The position numbers and the translations under genes are program-made. From Channallabes apus (lineage: Eukaryota > Chordata > Actinopteri > Siluriformes > Clariidae): a stretch of DNA of 64,000 nt. The DNA is taken from positions 3,462,476 to 3,526,475 of the forward strand of contig CM060121.1 of the NCBI GenBank assembly GCA_030522415.1, given 5' to 3'. Under the pieces are notes generated by a model that saw nothing but the letters and a program-made list of their open reading frames with translations, had not been told where the DNA came from and searched no databases. Position 1 is the first letter of the stretch. Each line of letters opens with the position of its first letter. Positions 36,171 to 52,700 of the stretch are shown in pieces.

Positions 36171-36905
36171 GGGCCCGGTTTTCCCAAAAGCTTTTTATCG
36201 CTAGTAGTTCTTAAGTTGTAACTTAACCTCTCTCTAAACGTTATGTCGCGATCCCCGAAACGTTCGTACTCTACGTATATCTTAGGTAAGTCACATGTTC
36301 GTAAGGTTGGTCTGGACCAACCTTAACTCACTCTTAGTGTTGTTTCAGTTCAAGATGCTAGTCGCCGCCACTGAGCAGCAGTCGTTATAAATCAGCAGCG
36401 TATGGAAGCACATTATGGCACGTTATCAAAGTCGTCTTAATGATGGAATATACTGTAGGCCTGTTTAAGAATTTTATTTTATTTGATATCAGAACTTATA
36501 GAGTGACTTTTAATTAGCCTATTTCATAATGTGACTAATGCATTCAAATTGGCAGTCTCTTTTAATATTGTACAGGTGCAAACAATTTGGCAGCGATACA
36601 GCATGTTGTTGTGCTAAACTGAAGACGGCGCCGTCCGCGGAGCCGTGTGGGTCATGTACATTTTTTGTTTAGGCAAAATTTCAGCCCTTTTCATATTTTT
36701 GCCTGAGGTGGCCATAAAAAAAAAATTCCGCCTTCCAAGGCAACAGATTATGGAGCGTCTTGACCTGCTCAGATCTGCACTTGCCAGGCCAACATGTCGT
36801 ACTTACGCTCCACGTCCCGATGTCGAGCTGCTTGCTGCTTTTTGCTTAAAATATGTTTTATTGATCATTAGCCATCATTCATGGCTGGATGGACTTTTCT
36901 TTTGA
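36171..36905 (+). mobile_element. PIF/Harbinger-like transposon relic
   Basis: Begins GGGCCCGGTTTTCCCAAAAG, like Harbinger terminal repeats in fish. At 36720-36850 a frame reads KFRLPRQQIMERLDLLRSAL then RPTCRTYAP, resembling the N-terminus of HARBI1-type transposases (FRFPRxxI...LxRPTxRS). The catalytic domain and the right terminal repeat were not found. Confidence 0.5.
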
Positions 36906-37179
36906 TACGTTTTATTTTATGATGAAATTTGATTTAGTTAAATGAGAAAATAAACTTGGGTTTAAACCCAGCATCCATTCATTTGTTAGGTACCGTGAAC
37001 CTCCTCAAGTGACTGCCCGACGTTCCTCGAAGTTCTGCAAGGTCTGCGAGCTTCCAACGTAATCACGGCACCAAAACTTGCGCTGAATCATGATGAAACG
37101 TACTTACGGCGCGGTGGCAATTTTGTGCCTCGCCGCTTTTTGTCCAGACTTGGGACAAATTAAATGCGAAATTTACTTT

Positions 37180-37630
37180 CATTTGTAAAGAGGACTTGGG
37201 TCAGTCTTTTTTTCCTTAGACCAAGTAATAGACTTCTGACATTGTCTCAAGTTCAGGAGTGAGTTGATATTAGGAATGCAACAGTTGTAGCCCATTTCCT
37301 GAGGATATCCATGTGTGGTGATTCTTGATTCACTGACTCCAGCCTCACTCCACTTTTTGTAAAGCTTGCCAAGTTCTTCAACTAGATTTTGCTGGACAAT
37401 CATCTTAAGGCTACAGTTCTCATGTTGCTTATACACCTTTTCCTACCACACTTTTGTCTTCCAGTAAACATTCCATGAATATGCTTTGATATGGCACATG
37501 ATGTTCTGTGGCTTACGCAGCCTGTGAAGCGTGTCAATGATCGTCTTCTGGACAACTGTCAAGTCAGTGGTCTTCCACGTGATTGTGGTGCATGTACTGA
37601 CCTCGACCAAGAGATACATGGTATTTGTAG
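37180..37630 (-). mobile_element. Tc1-like transposase fragment
   Basis: Read on the minus strand: a domain with KKWSEAGVSESRITTHGYPQ then EMGYNCCIPNINSLLN, matching the common fish Tc1 transposase phrase WTESGVxxSRxTVHRRxQEMGY. Upstream decayed sequence resembles its LTxVQKxII helix. No catalytic DDE part remains. Confidence 0.65.
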
Positions 37631-37739
37631 TGTATGAATAGTAATTTACTTAAACTGAACATGAAATGTCCTTATGTTGTGAGATATTGGATTTTAATAA
37701 GCTGTAAGGCATAATCATCTGAAAAAAAAGGTTACAGGA

Positions 37740-38300
37740 GGTACTTTGTTGTGGTCATGACGTACTAAGATGTGGAAATGAGATACTATGTTGTGGCCAC
37801 AACTTTCTTAAAATGTGGGAATGAGATACTATGTTGTGGTCTTGACTTTCTTAAAGTGTGAGAATGTGATACTATGTTGTGGACACGACTTATTAAAGTG
37901 TGGGAATGAGATACTATGTTGTGGACACGACTTATTAAAGTGTGGGAATGAGATACTATGTTGTGGACACGACTTATTAAAGTGTGGGAATGAGATACTA
38001 TGTTGTGGACACGACTTATTAAAGTGTGGGAATGAGATACTATGTTGTGGACACGACTTATTAAAGTGTGGGAATGAGATACTATGTTGTGGACACGACT
38101 TATTAAAGTGTGGGAATGAGATACTATGTTGTGGACATGACATACTAAGGTGTGGAAATGAGATACTGTGTTGTGGTCATGACTTACTAAAGTGTGGGAA
38201 TGAGATACTATATTGTGGCCATGACCTACTAAGGTAAACTACTTTGGGCTCTTACTACCTCTTATTCCCACACCTTAGTACGTCATGGCCACAACATATA
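37740..38300. repeat. 42-bp minisatellite with inverted terminal copy
   Basis: About twelve units of a 42-bp repeat, the six central ones (37868-38119) almost identical. Because 42 is a multiple of 3, a frame stays open for 140 residues (repeating GNEILCCGHDLLKC). At about 38254-38297 one unit occurs in reverse complement, separated from the array by a short spacer, so the tract can fold back. No evidence of a real gene. Confidence 0.9.
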
Positions 38301-38539
38301 TATTTTCCCCACAATGTCACCAGAGGGGCTCTATAAAAATAATATGGATATGAATTATGGAATATGTCATCATACCTTAAAAGAACGTATATTGTTCATT
38401 TGACCAGAAAATTGCATTTTATTTCCTTTCGTTTTATTCCCATTATTTTTTTCCCTTCAATCTTACGAGGTTGAACTGGCAGCAGGAAGCCGCAGGTTGG
38501 CGCTGTTTCGGGACCCTTTTCCTTGGGTGTGTATAATTT

Positions 38540-39061
38540 GCATTGTTTTATTTCCCACCCGTAATCCAACACAGTCCGCCTCCTAACGGCCATTATTACT
38601 AACACAACGCTCGCTAATTGGTCAGAATGGTGCCACTTGCGGAATTCTATCCAATCCCAGGGCAGTATTCGAGACGTGCTGGAATGTGTTTGGGAACAAA
38701 ACATCGCGTCTGGTTCCGCTAAGAGAAGACATTTTGTGGAAAGACACCGTAGAGAGAATACAGACACACATACACACGGATTAAAAAATATATAAAAATA
38801 TATATTTTTCCCTGTTGTTTGGACAGTTTAATAGATTTAGTAAAGAGAATTCTTTTTAATCTTGGACCCCATAGTTTCGACAGATTTGTCGCTAGCACGC
38901 TAGTTCTGTCGGCTTGGCATTGCCGATAACATTCACCGATTAGCTTAGCATTAGCATCCTCGCCTCCGCATTGCTGGGCTAGCACCCGCTAGGCTAGCAC
39001 AGACGCCGCATTTAGCTAACCGGTTAGCTTCTCTTCCATTTTTTCCAGCCACAGAGACAGA
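38540..39061 (+). promoter_or_regulatory. ube2d promoter and 5' UTR
   Basis: Contains an inverted CCAAT box (ATTGG, 38617-38621), a direct CCAAT (38651-38655) and locally higher GC without a TATA box, as for a housekeeping gene. Leader 38880-39030 is rich in GCTAGC/TTAGC words. The exact transcription start is not visible. Confidence 0.45.
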
Positions 39062-45090
<6,029 letters not shown>

Positions 45091-45975
45091 TACCTGAACA
45101 AACACCGCCCCAACAAAATCTGCATTATAGCTGGAAGAACGTTCTACAACTGGCTCTCCTTCGAACATTATCCCCCTTCCTCCCTCCCTCCTCCTCCTCC
45201 TCCTTCCTCTCCCCTTTCAGCAAAACAGCCCCACCCCTCCCTCAGTCTCTCTTAAGAGTGAATACATTTTTTTTTTCCCCACTTGTTTTGTGGCCCTTAT
45301 CAGATTCCCACGTGCTGCGAGCACATCACTTTTTATTCCCTATTAAAAAAAAAATAATAATGAAAAGAAACATCCGGGCTGAACTCTGAAGCATGTGTCG
45401 AGGACTCCAGGCAGCCACAGGTTTAAAGAAAGCAAATAAAGAGCGCTTTTATTATCTCACACCGCCACACATGCACAAGGAGGTGCTATTGAGAAGAAAT
45501 AAAGACATAACTCCATTTAAAGTAAATAAAAAAAAAAATCTTCATGAGCAGTCTGTTGCGCTGGCCTTCACGTTTTTACAAGCTTTTCCGATAGCGATTA
45601 CGGTCTGTGAAATACGAGTATATACTTAGTCCAGATACAGTTAAGATCTGAATATGAAACCTACTTCCTGCATGTTAACTGCGATCCGGCGGGCCGCTGA
45701 AAAAACGCCGCCAGTGTTAAACACTCGTTTCCACCTGTTCGAGGAGTCCGAGGACTTGATTTTGTTACTCCTGTCTTTTTGATTTTGTCATTTTTAGATG
45801 GAGCTGTTAGTTCATCTCTCTTCCAACTACACTGTTTCCGCTTGTTGCACTGATTCGAAGCTCTCGATGGACGACCGGTCAACTAATAGCTCTACTAGCT
45901 GTCCATTTTTATTTTTATTATAATTTTTTTTTTTTTTGGTTTCTCAATAAAGTTGGTCAAATGTATATCATCTGT
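45091..45975 (+). other. ube2d 3' UTR with polyadenylation signal
   Basis: Pyrimidine-rich start (45160-45300), then AT-rich. AATAAA at 45946-45951, after a T-run, is followed by a GT-rich stretch (TGGTGTGTG, about 45980), a convincing poly(A) signal. An earlier AATAAA-like hexamer occurs near 45436. Confidence 0.7.
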
Positions 45976-46977
45976 TACCTGGTGTGTGTTGCATGTCTCT
46001 TACATTTTAGAGAAATAATCACTAGTGTCAAAGCCGGATTTATATTGTGCAGAATAATAACATAATTCTGAGAGTCAAAACGCTTATGTATTTCTCTATA
46101 TAATGCCCTGCTACACTAATGCACTCATTCCAGTGTTTCAGTAGTGCTTGGATACCATCAAGGTAGAGCGTTTTCTCAGTACTCTAAATGAGGTCAGGGG
46201 TGTCCGGGGGATGAGGCAATAACTCCCAGCCGAGTTCCTTTAACGTGCAAGTGGTTTCGATGAACGATCGTGTGTACGGTTCCCACAGACAAATGTGTCT
46301 CTTCTACAAGTTGGCATGGTTGAAATTTCGTCACGATCACAAGTTTCACTTGAACGCCCCTCATACGTTCTGTGTTAAAGCATGGGAGATATAAGAATAT
46401 CACTAATACACAAGATTCGCCCCAGATCAGCATAATACTGTACAATCATCTGTAGCTCATGAGTTACTTTAAAACCCTTTAGGACTGACGCACTTTGATG
46501 TCTTTGTAAGAATACACTCAAAGATGCGGTGCTGTGATGTTCTTTTGAACACTTTACCCACCTCCAAGATGCCCTGATGTGTTTTATAAAATGTATTCAC
46601 TTCAGTAATTTAATAATGGTTGCAATTTTTACACCTTAAAGAAGACTACTTTGTACTTTTTATCTGTTTAGAGATTCTTGTAGGGGGGAAAAAAAGTGTC
46701 CCTTGATGCGTAACTCCTCTATCCTCAACTCCTGTGAGGACTAAGCAAACTATTTTTCATTATAGCGCTGATTGCTTTGAGGTCACCACGGGAGACGTCA
46801 CACCACTGCATCAGTCATGATTTTCTGTCGTGGGAAAGTCAGGACCTTTTTTGGTTTCTCCTTAACATGACAAGTTTTTCTATTAAGTTCAATAGATGAT
46901 GGTCAGTTTTTTTGGACTGTATAACCTAGAACATGTCTATATTTAAAGAGAAAAAAGTATTTCTTCAATAATTTTCT

Positions 46978-47021
<44 letters not shown>

Positions 47022-47280
47022 AAAAAATAGCTGTGGTGTAAGGAGAATAAACCACTTCATGACAATGCAGCGTGAGATCTTATAGAGGTTTAAACAAATT
47101 GAGATGGACGTTTATGGCCAATGAACAAATAAGGGATATAAAATTATAAAATATTATATCCTGTATGATAACATTACTACTATATCTACGGTTGTTACCT
47201 AATTAAAGGTAAAGCATGGCCATATCCGAAGGTCCCCTATTTTACTCCACAAATAATATCTCTATAATAAAAGTGATCAT
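45976..47280. other. ube2d-nfkb1 intergenic region
   Basis: Apart from the mariner relic and a TA microsatellite (46984-47020), AT-rich DNA with no gene signal seen. Confidence 0.5.
46085..46445 (-). mobile_element. Mariner-like transposase relic, internally deleted (copy 2)
   Basis: Minus strand shows an HTH-like VEETHLSVGTVHTIVHRNHL (46445-46200), then after a missing core the C-terminal LKHWNECISVAGHYIEK-stop (46153-46085), nearly the same as the element at 29660-29740. It lies in the ube2d-nfkb1 intergenic region. Confidence 0.55.
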
Positions 47281-47308
47281 TTAATTCCTATGTAATAGCG
47301 GATGGTGT

Positions 47309-47322
47309 CCAGCAGGGGGCGG
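47309..47322 (+). promoter_or_regulatory. CTCF-like motif
   Basis: CCAGCAGGGGGCGG matches the CTCF core in forward orientation, just upstream of the inferred nfkb1 promoter. Confidence 0.5.
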
Positions 47323-47350
47323 ACTGAACAGTGGTCTTGCTTTACGTCAC

Positions 47351-47361
47351 GGGGAATTTCC
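47351..47361 (+). promoter_or_regulatory. Kappa-B site
   Basis: GGGGAATTTCC matches GGGRNNYYCC fully. Its place just upstream of the inferred nfkb1 first exon suggests feedback by NF-kappa-B itself. Confidence 0.55.
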
Positions 47362-48039
47362 AGCAAGGAAGTCAACTTTCTATACAAACACACCGACTGT
47401 AGCACAAACTGCTTCTCCGTGTTTGTCCAGTGACTTTTATCTGTTTTGTTTTGATTGCTGAAGGCTCTGGGTTTTGTTTTGTGATCTTTAAAGTGAGAAG
47501 CTGTGAGTGTGTGTGTGTGTGTGAGAGAGAGACCTGCCTCTCTCAGGCAGAACATGGCGCAGTAAATAGATTCTAACAGACTTTTAGGATCACAGTTGAT
47601 GTTCTTTCGGGTTTTTGGGCTGTAACTCATTAAGGTAAGACGTTTAGAAGCTTTATAACTCTTTCTGTTTTTGCGCTTTACTCTCTCTCTCTCTCTCTCT
47701 GTCTCTTTGTATCTTTTACACTCGCAACATTGTTTCATGTTACTTCCTCCTTCTGACCCTCAGTGGAGCCTTTTAGCTTCAGCTAACACACATTAGCTTT
47801 TGCTAACACTTTCCTGATCTGTCACTAAAGGTTTTATACTTCACTGAGTTGAGCCGAGAGTTCAGGTTAACCTTGATGTCCAGGAGGGAAACACACACAC
47901 ACACACACACACATGGGCTGTGTCCCAAATCACCATCCAGTGTCCAGGACAGCCAGTGTGTACAGCGCACGCGGCGTCTCTCTCTGTCTCTCTCTGTCTC
48001 CCCGTGTGTACTGCAGTGTAAAGAGTAAAGCTCAGGCTG

Positions 48040-49020
48040 GGACTTCCGCCGGGTTGGATGGGACCGGGTGAGTGTAGGACAGGAGAGGACAGAAAGGGTG
48101 AAGGACAGAGAAAGTGTAAAATGGGACAGGAGAGAGAGATATTGGATGACAGGGCAGAGAGAGTATAGGACAGGAGAGGACATTACATTACGGCATTTGG
48201 GTGGTGAATGTGGGACAGGAGAGGACGCCGGGTGAGTCTAGGACAGGAGAGGACAGAGGGTGTGTGTTGGACATCAGAGGACGTGTGGGACAGGGTGAAT
48301 GTGGGACAAGAGAGGACGCCGGGCGAGTGTAGGGCAGGAGAGGACAAAGGGTGTGAGGGACCGGGTGAATGTGGGACAAGAGAGGACGCCGGGCGAGTGT
48401 AGGGCAGGAGAGGACAAAGGGTGTGAGGGACCGGGTGAATGTGGGACAAGAGAGGACGCCGGGCGAGTGTAGGGCAGGAGAGGACAAAGGGTGTGAGGGA
48501 CCGGGTGAATGTGGGACAAGAAAGGACAGGGTGAGTGTAGGGCAGGAGAGGACAAAGGGTGTGCGGGACCGGGTGAATGTGGGACAAGAGAGGACAGGGT
48601 GAGTGTAGAACAGGAGAGGACGCCGGGCGAGTGTAGGGCAGGAGAGGACAGAGGGTGTGAGGGACCGGGTGAATGTGGGACAAGAGAGGACGCCGGGCGA
48701 GTGTAGGGCAGGAGAGGACAGAGGGTGAATGTGGGACAAGAAAGGACGCCGGGCGAGTGTAGGGCAGGAGAGGACAGAGGGTGTGAGGGACCGGGTGAAT
48801 GTGGGACAAGAAAGGACAGGGTGAGTGTAGAACAGGAGAGGATGCTGGGTGAGTGTAGGACAGGACAGGGCAGTGGGCGTGTGGGACAGGGTGAATGTGG
48901 GACAGGAGAGGACAGAGGGTGTGTGTAGGACATGAGAGGACAGAAGGCGTGTGGGACAGGAGAGAACAGGGTGAGTAATGGAGGACAGGAGAAGTCAGGA
49001 CAGAGAGAGTGGATGACAGG
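48040..49020 (+). repeat. G/A-rich minisatellite, ~70-bp higher-order unit
   Basis: Higher-order units of roughly 70 bp, assembled from GGACAGGAGAGGACA-like and GGGTGAATGTGGGACAAG words, repeat about ten times. Near-identical units lie at 48300-48560. Unbroken frames on both strands reflect the repeat, not genes. Confidence 0.9.
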
Positions 49021-49025
49021 GCAGG

Positions 49026-49480
49026 GTGAACAGTTCTGTCCTGTTCTCCACTCTCTCCATACTGTCCTACACTTTCTGTCCTTTCCTCCTACACTCGCCC
49101 TGTCCTGTCCTACATTCTCTCTGTTCTCTCCTGTCCTACACTCACCCTGTCCTGTCCTTCACTCTTCTCTCCTGTTCTCCCCTCTCTCTCTCTGTCCTCT
49201 TCTGTCCTGTTCTACACTCTTTGTCTCGTACTACACTCTGTGTGTTGAGTCCTATGCTCTCCTGTCCTGTCCTGTCCTACGCTCTTTCTGTCCTATTGTA
49301 TACTTTCCTACTTTCTCCTTTCCTGGTTTACATTCTGTCTTTCCTGTCCTTTGTTATTCTCTCCTACCCTACATGCCCCTTTTCTGTCTTTCCTTCTCCT
49401 GTCCTGTCTCTCTGTCCTATCTTACACATTCTCCTCTCATGTTCTACGTTCTCTTGCTCTGCCCTGCCCGACACCCTCCT
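49026..49480 (+). repeat. C/T-rich CTGTCCTGTCC tract, inverse of the preceding minisatellite
   Basis: Built from CTGTCCTGTCCTACACTCT-like words, the reverse complement of the GGACAGGA words just upstream, but more diverged. Together they make a purine-to-pyrimidine switch at about 49026. Confidence 0.8.
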
Positions 49481-49680
49481 GATTCCCACATTGCTCAGTG
49501 CCATCCTGGGGCTACAAATTGTACATAATCCAATATTTTTCATACCCTGCACTATATGGGCAAAAGTATGTGCACCTCTGACCATCACACCCATGTGCGC
49601 TTTCCCCCTCAGTCGAAAGCTGTTTTGTGGCTCATTTTGTAGTCTACAGCCTTGTTTTGTTTTTGTTTTTTTCAGGAACC

Positions 49681-49716
49681 ATGACAGAAGAGGACGCATT
49701 TCTTCCGGTGCAGGAG
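49681..49716 (+). CDS. nfkb1: nfkb1 coding exon 1
   Basis: 36 bp, [12 protein letters not shown]; the acceptor TTTTTCAG lies 5 bp before ACC-ATG (good Kozak), donor GTGGGT. Confidence 0.8.
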
Positions 49717-52700
49717 GTGGGTATTTTGAAGATTCCTTATTTATGTATATCCTCGCCTTACTGCATAACGTAGGCCAGTCCAGATAACCAGATGTATATG
49801 ACTTTTCTTTGTCTAGCTTTTTTAAAGAACCATATTTAAGAACTCAGTCCAGAAGTAAAGTGTAAACTGTGATTAAAAATCAAATCGTATTAAAATGCCC
49901 ATAATATTTTGACACCAATTGTGCAGCTTTTAAAAAAACTTATGTTCACTATGCACGAATCCTCCAGAAGCTTCTGATCTGTGCAACACTTAAACAACCT
50001 GATGGTGTGATTAATATTCTCATCACACAGGAAGCGTCTCTTAGAAAGCTGCAGAGTTGTGTGTTTTCCTGTATTCTGCGGTCGGTGTTGCTTTCCTTCA
50101 GCGTGAGATCGAGTGTGAGTCGAAGCTCCAGATCCCGCGGCACAGAAGCTCTCTCACTTTTTTTTTTTTTTTTTTTTTTTTTTTACGACTCCGTGAGCTG
50201 GGTGTCGCAGGCTGTTTGTCGAAACGTCGCTTAATCAGAATTTCAATAGTTCTGTCATGCACAGCCTCAAAATGTGTGTTTAAGTAGTCTAGTGGTCAGA
50301 AGTATTCAGTGGAACAGAAGTTGGGTCAAAGGTTGCATCTTGTAGGAGTTCATATCCAAGTAAAAATAAAAAATAATGCTGGCTAATGTTTTAGGAATAA
50401 TGCAAGTTAAATAAATAATCCATTTGTGACTACAAATTAATATTAGAATTAGATAAATCTGAAAAAGAATTTTTGAAAACTAAAAGAAATATGTAGCTCT
50501 TGATATAATTATAAAAAGATTATAAAATAACTTTAATGAATAAACATTATTCAAGTTTTTATTTTAATAGTACAAGGTCAACACATTTATCAGGAAACGC
50601 GTTTAATGCGTTTTGTAACTAAAATGTATATATGTTGTAATAAATGTGTGTAAATATAGAAAGCTAATTAAATTAGTTTCCCTTTCTAATTTAATAATAA
50701 TAACTGGATGTGCTCGCGGCTGCGCTCGCATGGAATTGTACGGCGCCTTTGAGTTAATGTGAAGTGCGCGGATGAAGGTGTGAGGTCGCGTTAATTGAGT
50801 AGATTCCAATTGCACAGTCATAAGCGCGTATTAAACAACAATGTACAATTATATAAGGGCGTTTTCCATTTAAATTTCAAATTAGCATAATCTTCTCTTC
50901 CCTTGGGCCGATCGCGATCAAACAAACCTATATGTTACCTCAAGCTTGGCCGAATACGCCTGCGTGAAAACCCCATCAAAGTTCGTTCAGCAGTTTTTAC
51001 ATGATGCATGCATAAACAAATTCAGACAGACAAAAATTTGAAAAATCATCTTGATGTGTTTGTTATATTACTTGTCTTCTGTCTACCAAAATAATTTTTT
51101 TCGCAAATATCTACAATTTACAGACATGCCAGCTTTACAGTTTAATTATGTGTAATAGATGATAATAATAATCACCGAAAATATAATAAAAATCTAACAA
51201 AATTCTTAATTTGAAAATAGAAAAACAAAATTAATTTTAACATTATTGTTTTTTTATTTTAATTCCAAGTTTAGTTTTGACATTTATAATGAATACTGCT
51301 AGCAGATTTTCCTGAATGTTTGTATCCTGTATAATTTTAATCCATTAACAAGATAATAGCTGATTAGAATCAAATTTTTAATTTGGCAGTCGGGTGATTC
51401 AGTTTTTTTAATTTTTTTTTTATTTTAGATTTTCCTCGTACACCTGGGCAGAGCTAGATATTATAATGTTTTGGTGTGACTGACTGGGTTTGTTCTGTTT
51501 TCTCTGTGCAGTACTTTGACTTTGATCCAGCATGGATTCCGATGGACCCGGGTTTTGCTGCTGTGCCTCACCCAAACGCACATCGTATAGGTATGAGCCT
51601 CATCATTAGATACTCTGGCACGAGGGTTGCATTATTATTATTATTATTAGTAGTAGTAGTAGTAGTAGTTTAAGTACTTTTTCCAGAGACCCAGGAAGTG
51701 CATCACAGATGTACCAGTAGTGTGCTTGTGTATTTTAAGCGTTGAATCTTGCTCTTACACTTACACAAGTCCAGCAACGGGGCAGATTTACACCTCATGC
51801 TGTAGAGCTACATAGATAGCACGGGGCTGATGACTTAACCTTCTACAAATAAAGTGTGTAGGAAGTGTGTGTTCTCCCATGTAGGTATGCACAGTTAGCA
51901 GGGAGGTGTTTCGAGGCCGAGCCTTAATTGTGTCACTTTGGACGTTTAGTTCACCGAATGGTTCTGTCATCGCTCATCTCCGCAATATGTACTAATGCCC
52001 TCGTACGCTCTTTAGAGAGGGTGTGGTGTAAATGTACAAGTGCTCCATTCTTCAGATTAAATGATTTCCAAGTACATCCCTTCGCTTCAGATTAACTAAT
52101 CATGAATGACTTCCTTCCTCGAAACGAAATGAATCCAAATGACTCCTCTTCTCCAGATTAAATTTGTCCAATTGACTCCCCTGCTTTAGGTTTACTTCTG
52201 ATTAAATGAATCGGCAACGACTCCCCTTCTCAAGATGAAAAACATCCTGACTGACTCCCTTCAGATTAAATTAATTCAGATTATTCCCCTTCTTCAGATT
52301 AAATGAATCCAGAATAACGTTCGTTAATGAATATTATATTAGACATTGTGCAGGATGCTCCTTGATGAAGCTGCTTTAGTGAAAAAAGTATTATTTGTTC
52401 TGAACAAACATGAACACGAATTAAAAAATACGAAGGCTCATTCTCAGATCTTTATGCAAAAACTAGACATTTGAGGCCACTTGGATCAGCTCATAGGTCA
52501 GAGGGGGCGAGAAGTCCATGGGGTCACGCCTCACACAGGTGACTCACATACCACCTGCCATATCTGGGTTAAAGTATACAGATAAATGTTAATTAAATGC
52601 CACACCATTGAACTACATTACGCGTTCTGGTTACTGTTATTAGTACGAAATTAGAAAGCGATCGATACGTCGCCTTCACACGTGAGCGATCTTCTGTAGA

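Larger units (their letters stand above)
47280..47633 (+). promoter_or_regulatory. Putative nfkb1 promoter and non-coding first exon
   Basis: A perfect kappa-B site (GGGGAATTTCC, 47351-47361) sits 9 bp from a CRE-like TTACGTCA (47342-47349). A CTCF-like CCAGCAGGGGGCGG precedes them (47309-47322). A splice-donor-like AAG/GTAAGA at 47633 could end an untranslated first exon joined to the acceptor before the ATG at 49681. Position and content fit an autoregulated NF-kappa-B promoter; transcription start not proven. Confidence 0.5.
47634..49680 (+). other. nfkb1 intron between putative untranslated exon and exon 1
   Basis: CA 47891-47913 and TC 47680-47703, then a purine-strand minisatellite to about 49020 and a pyrimidine-strand tract to about 49480. 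No exon seen; long frames on both strands are products of the repeats. Confidence 0.5.

Noticed and set aside
36645..36905. Possible host HARBI1-like gene
   Set aside because: Only an N-terminal fragment next to a Harbinger-type end; no catalytic domain or splice partner seen.
37815..38237. 140-residue open frame of repeating GNEILCCGHDLLKC
   Set aside because: Produced by a 42-bp tandem repeat; the opposite strand is open too; no start context, splice structure or domain.
48183..48933. Open frames of 183-219 residues (SHIHPVPHTLCPLLP-like repeats)
   Set aside because: Low-complexity minisatellite, open in several frames on both strands; intronic position in nfkb1.
49026..49787. 253-residue plus-strand frame over nfkb1 exon 1
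   Set aside because: CT-rich repeat translation in a different frame from the true [11 protein letters not shown] exon.
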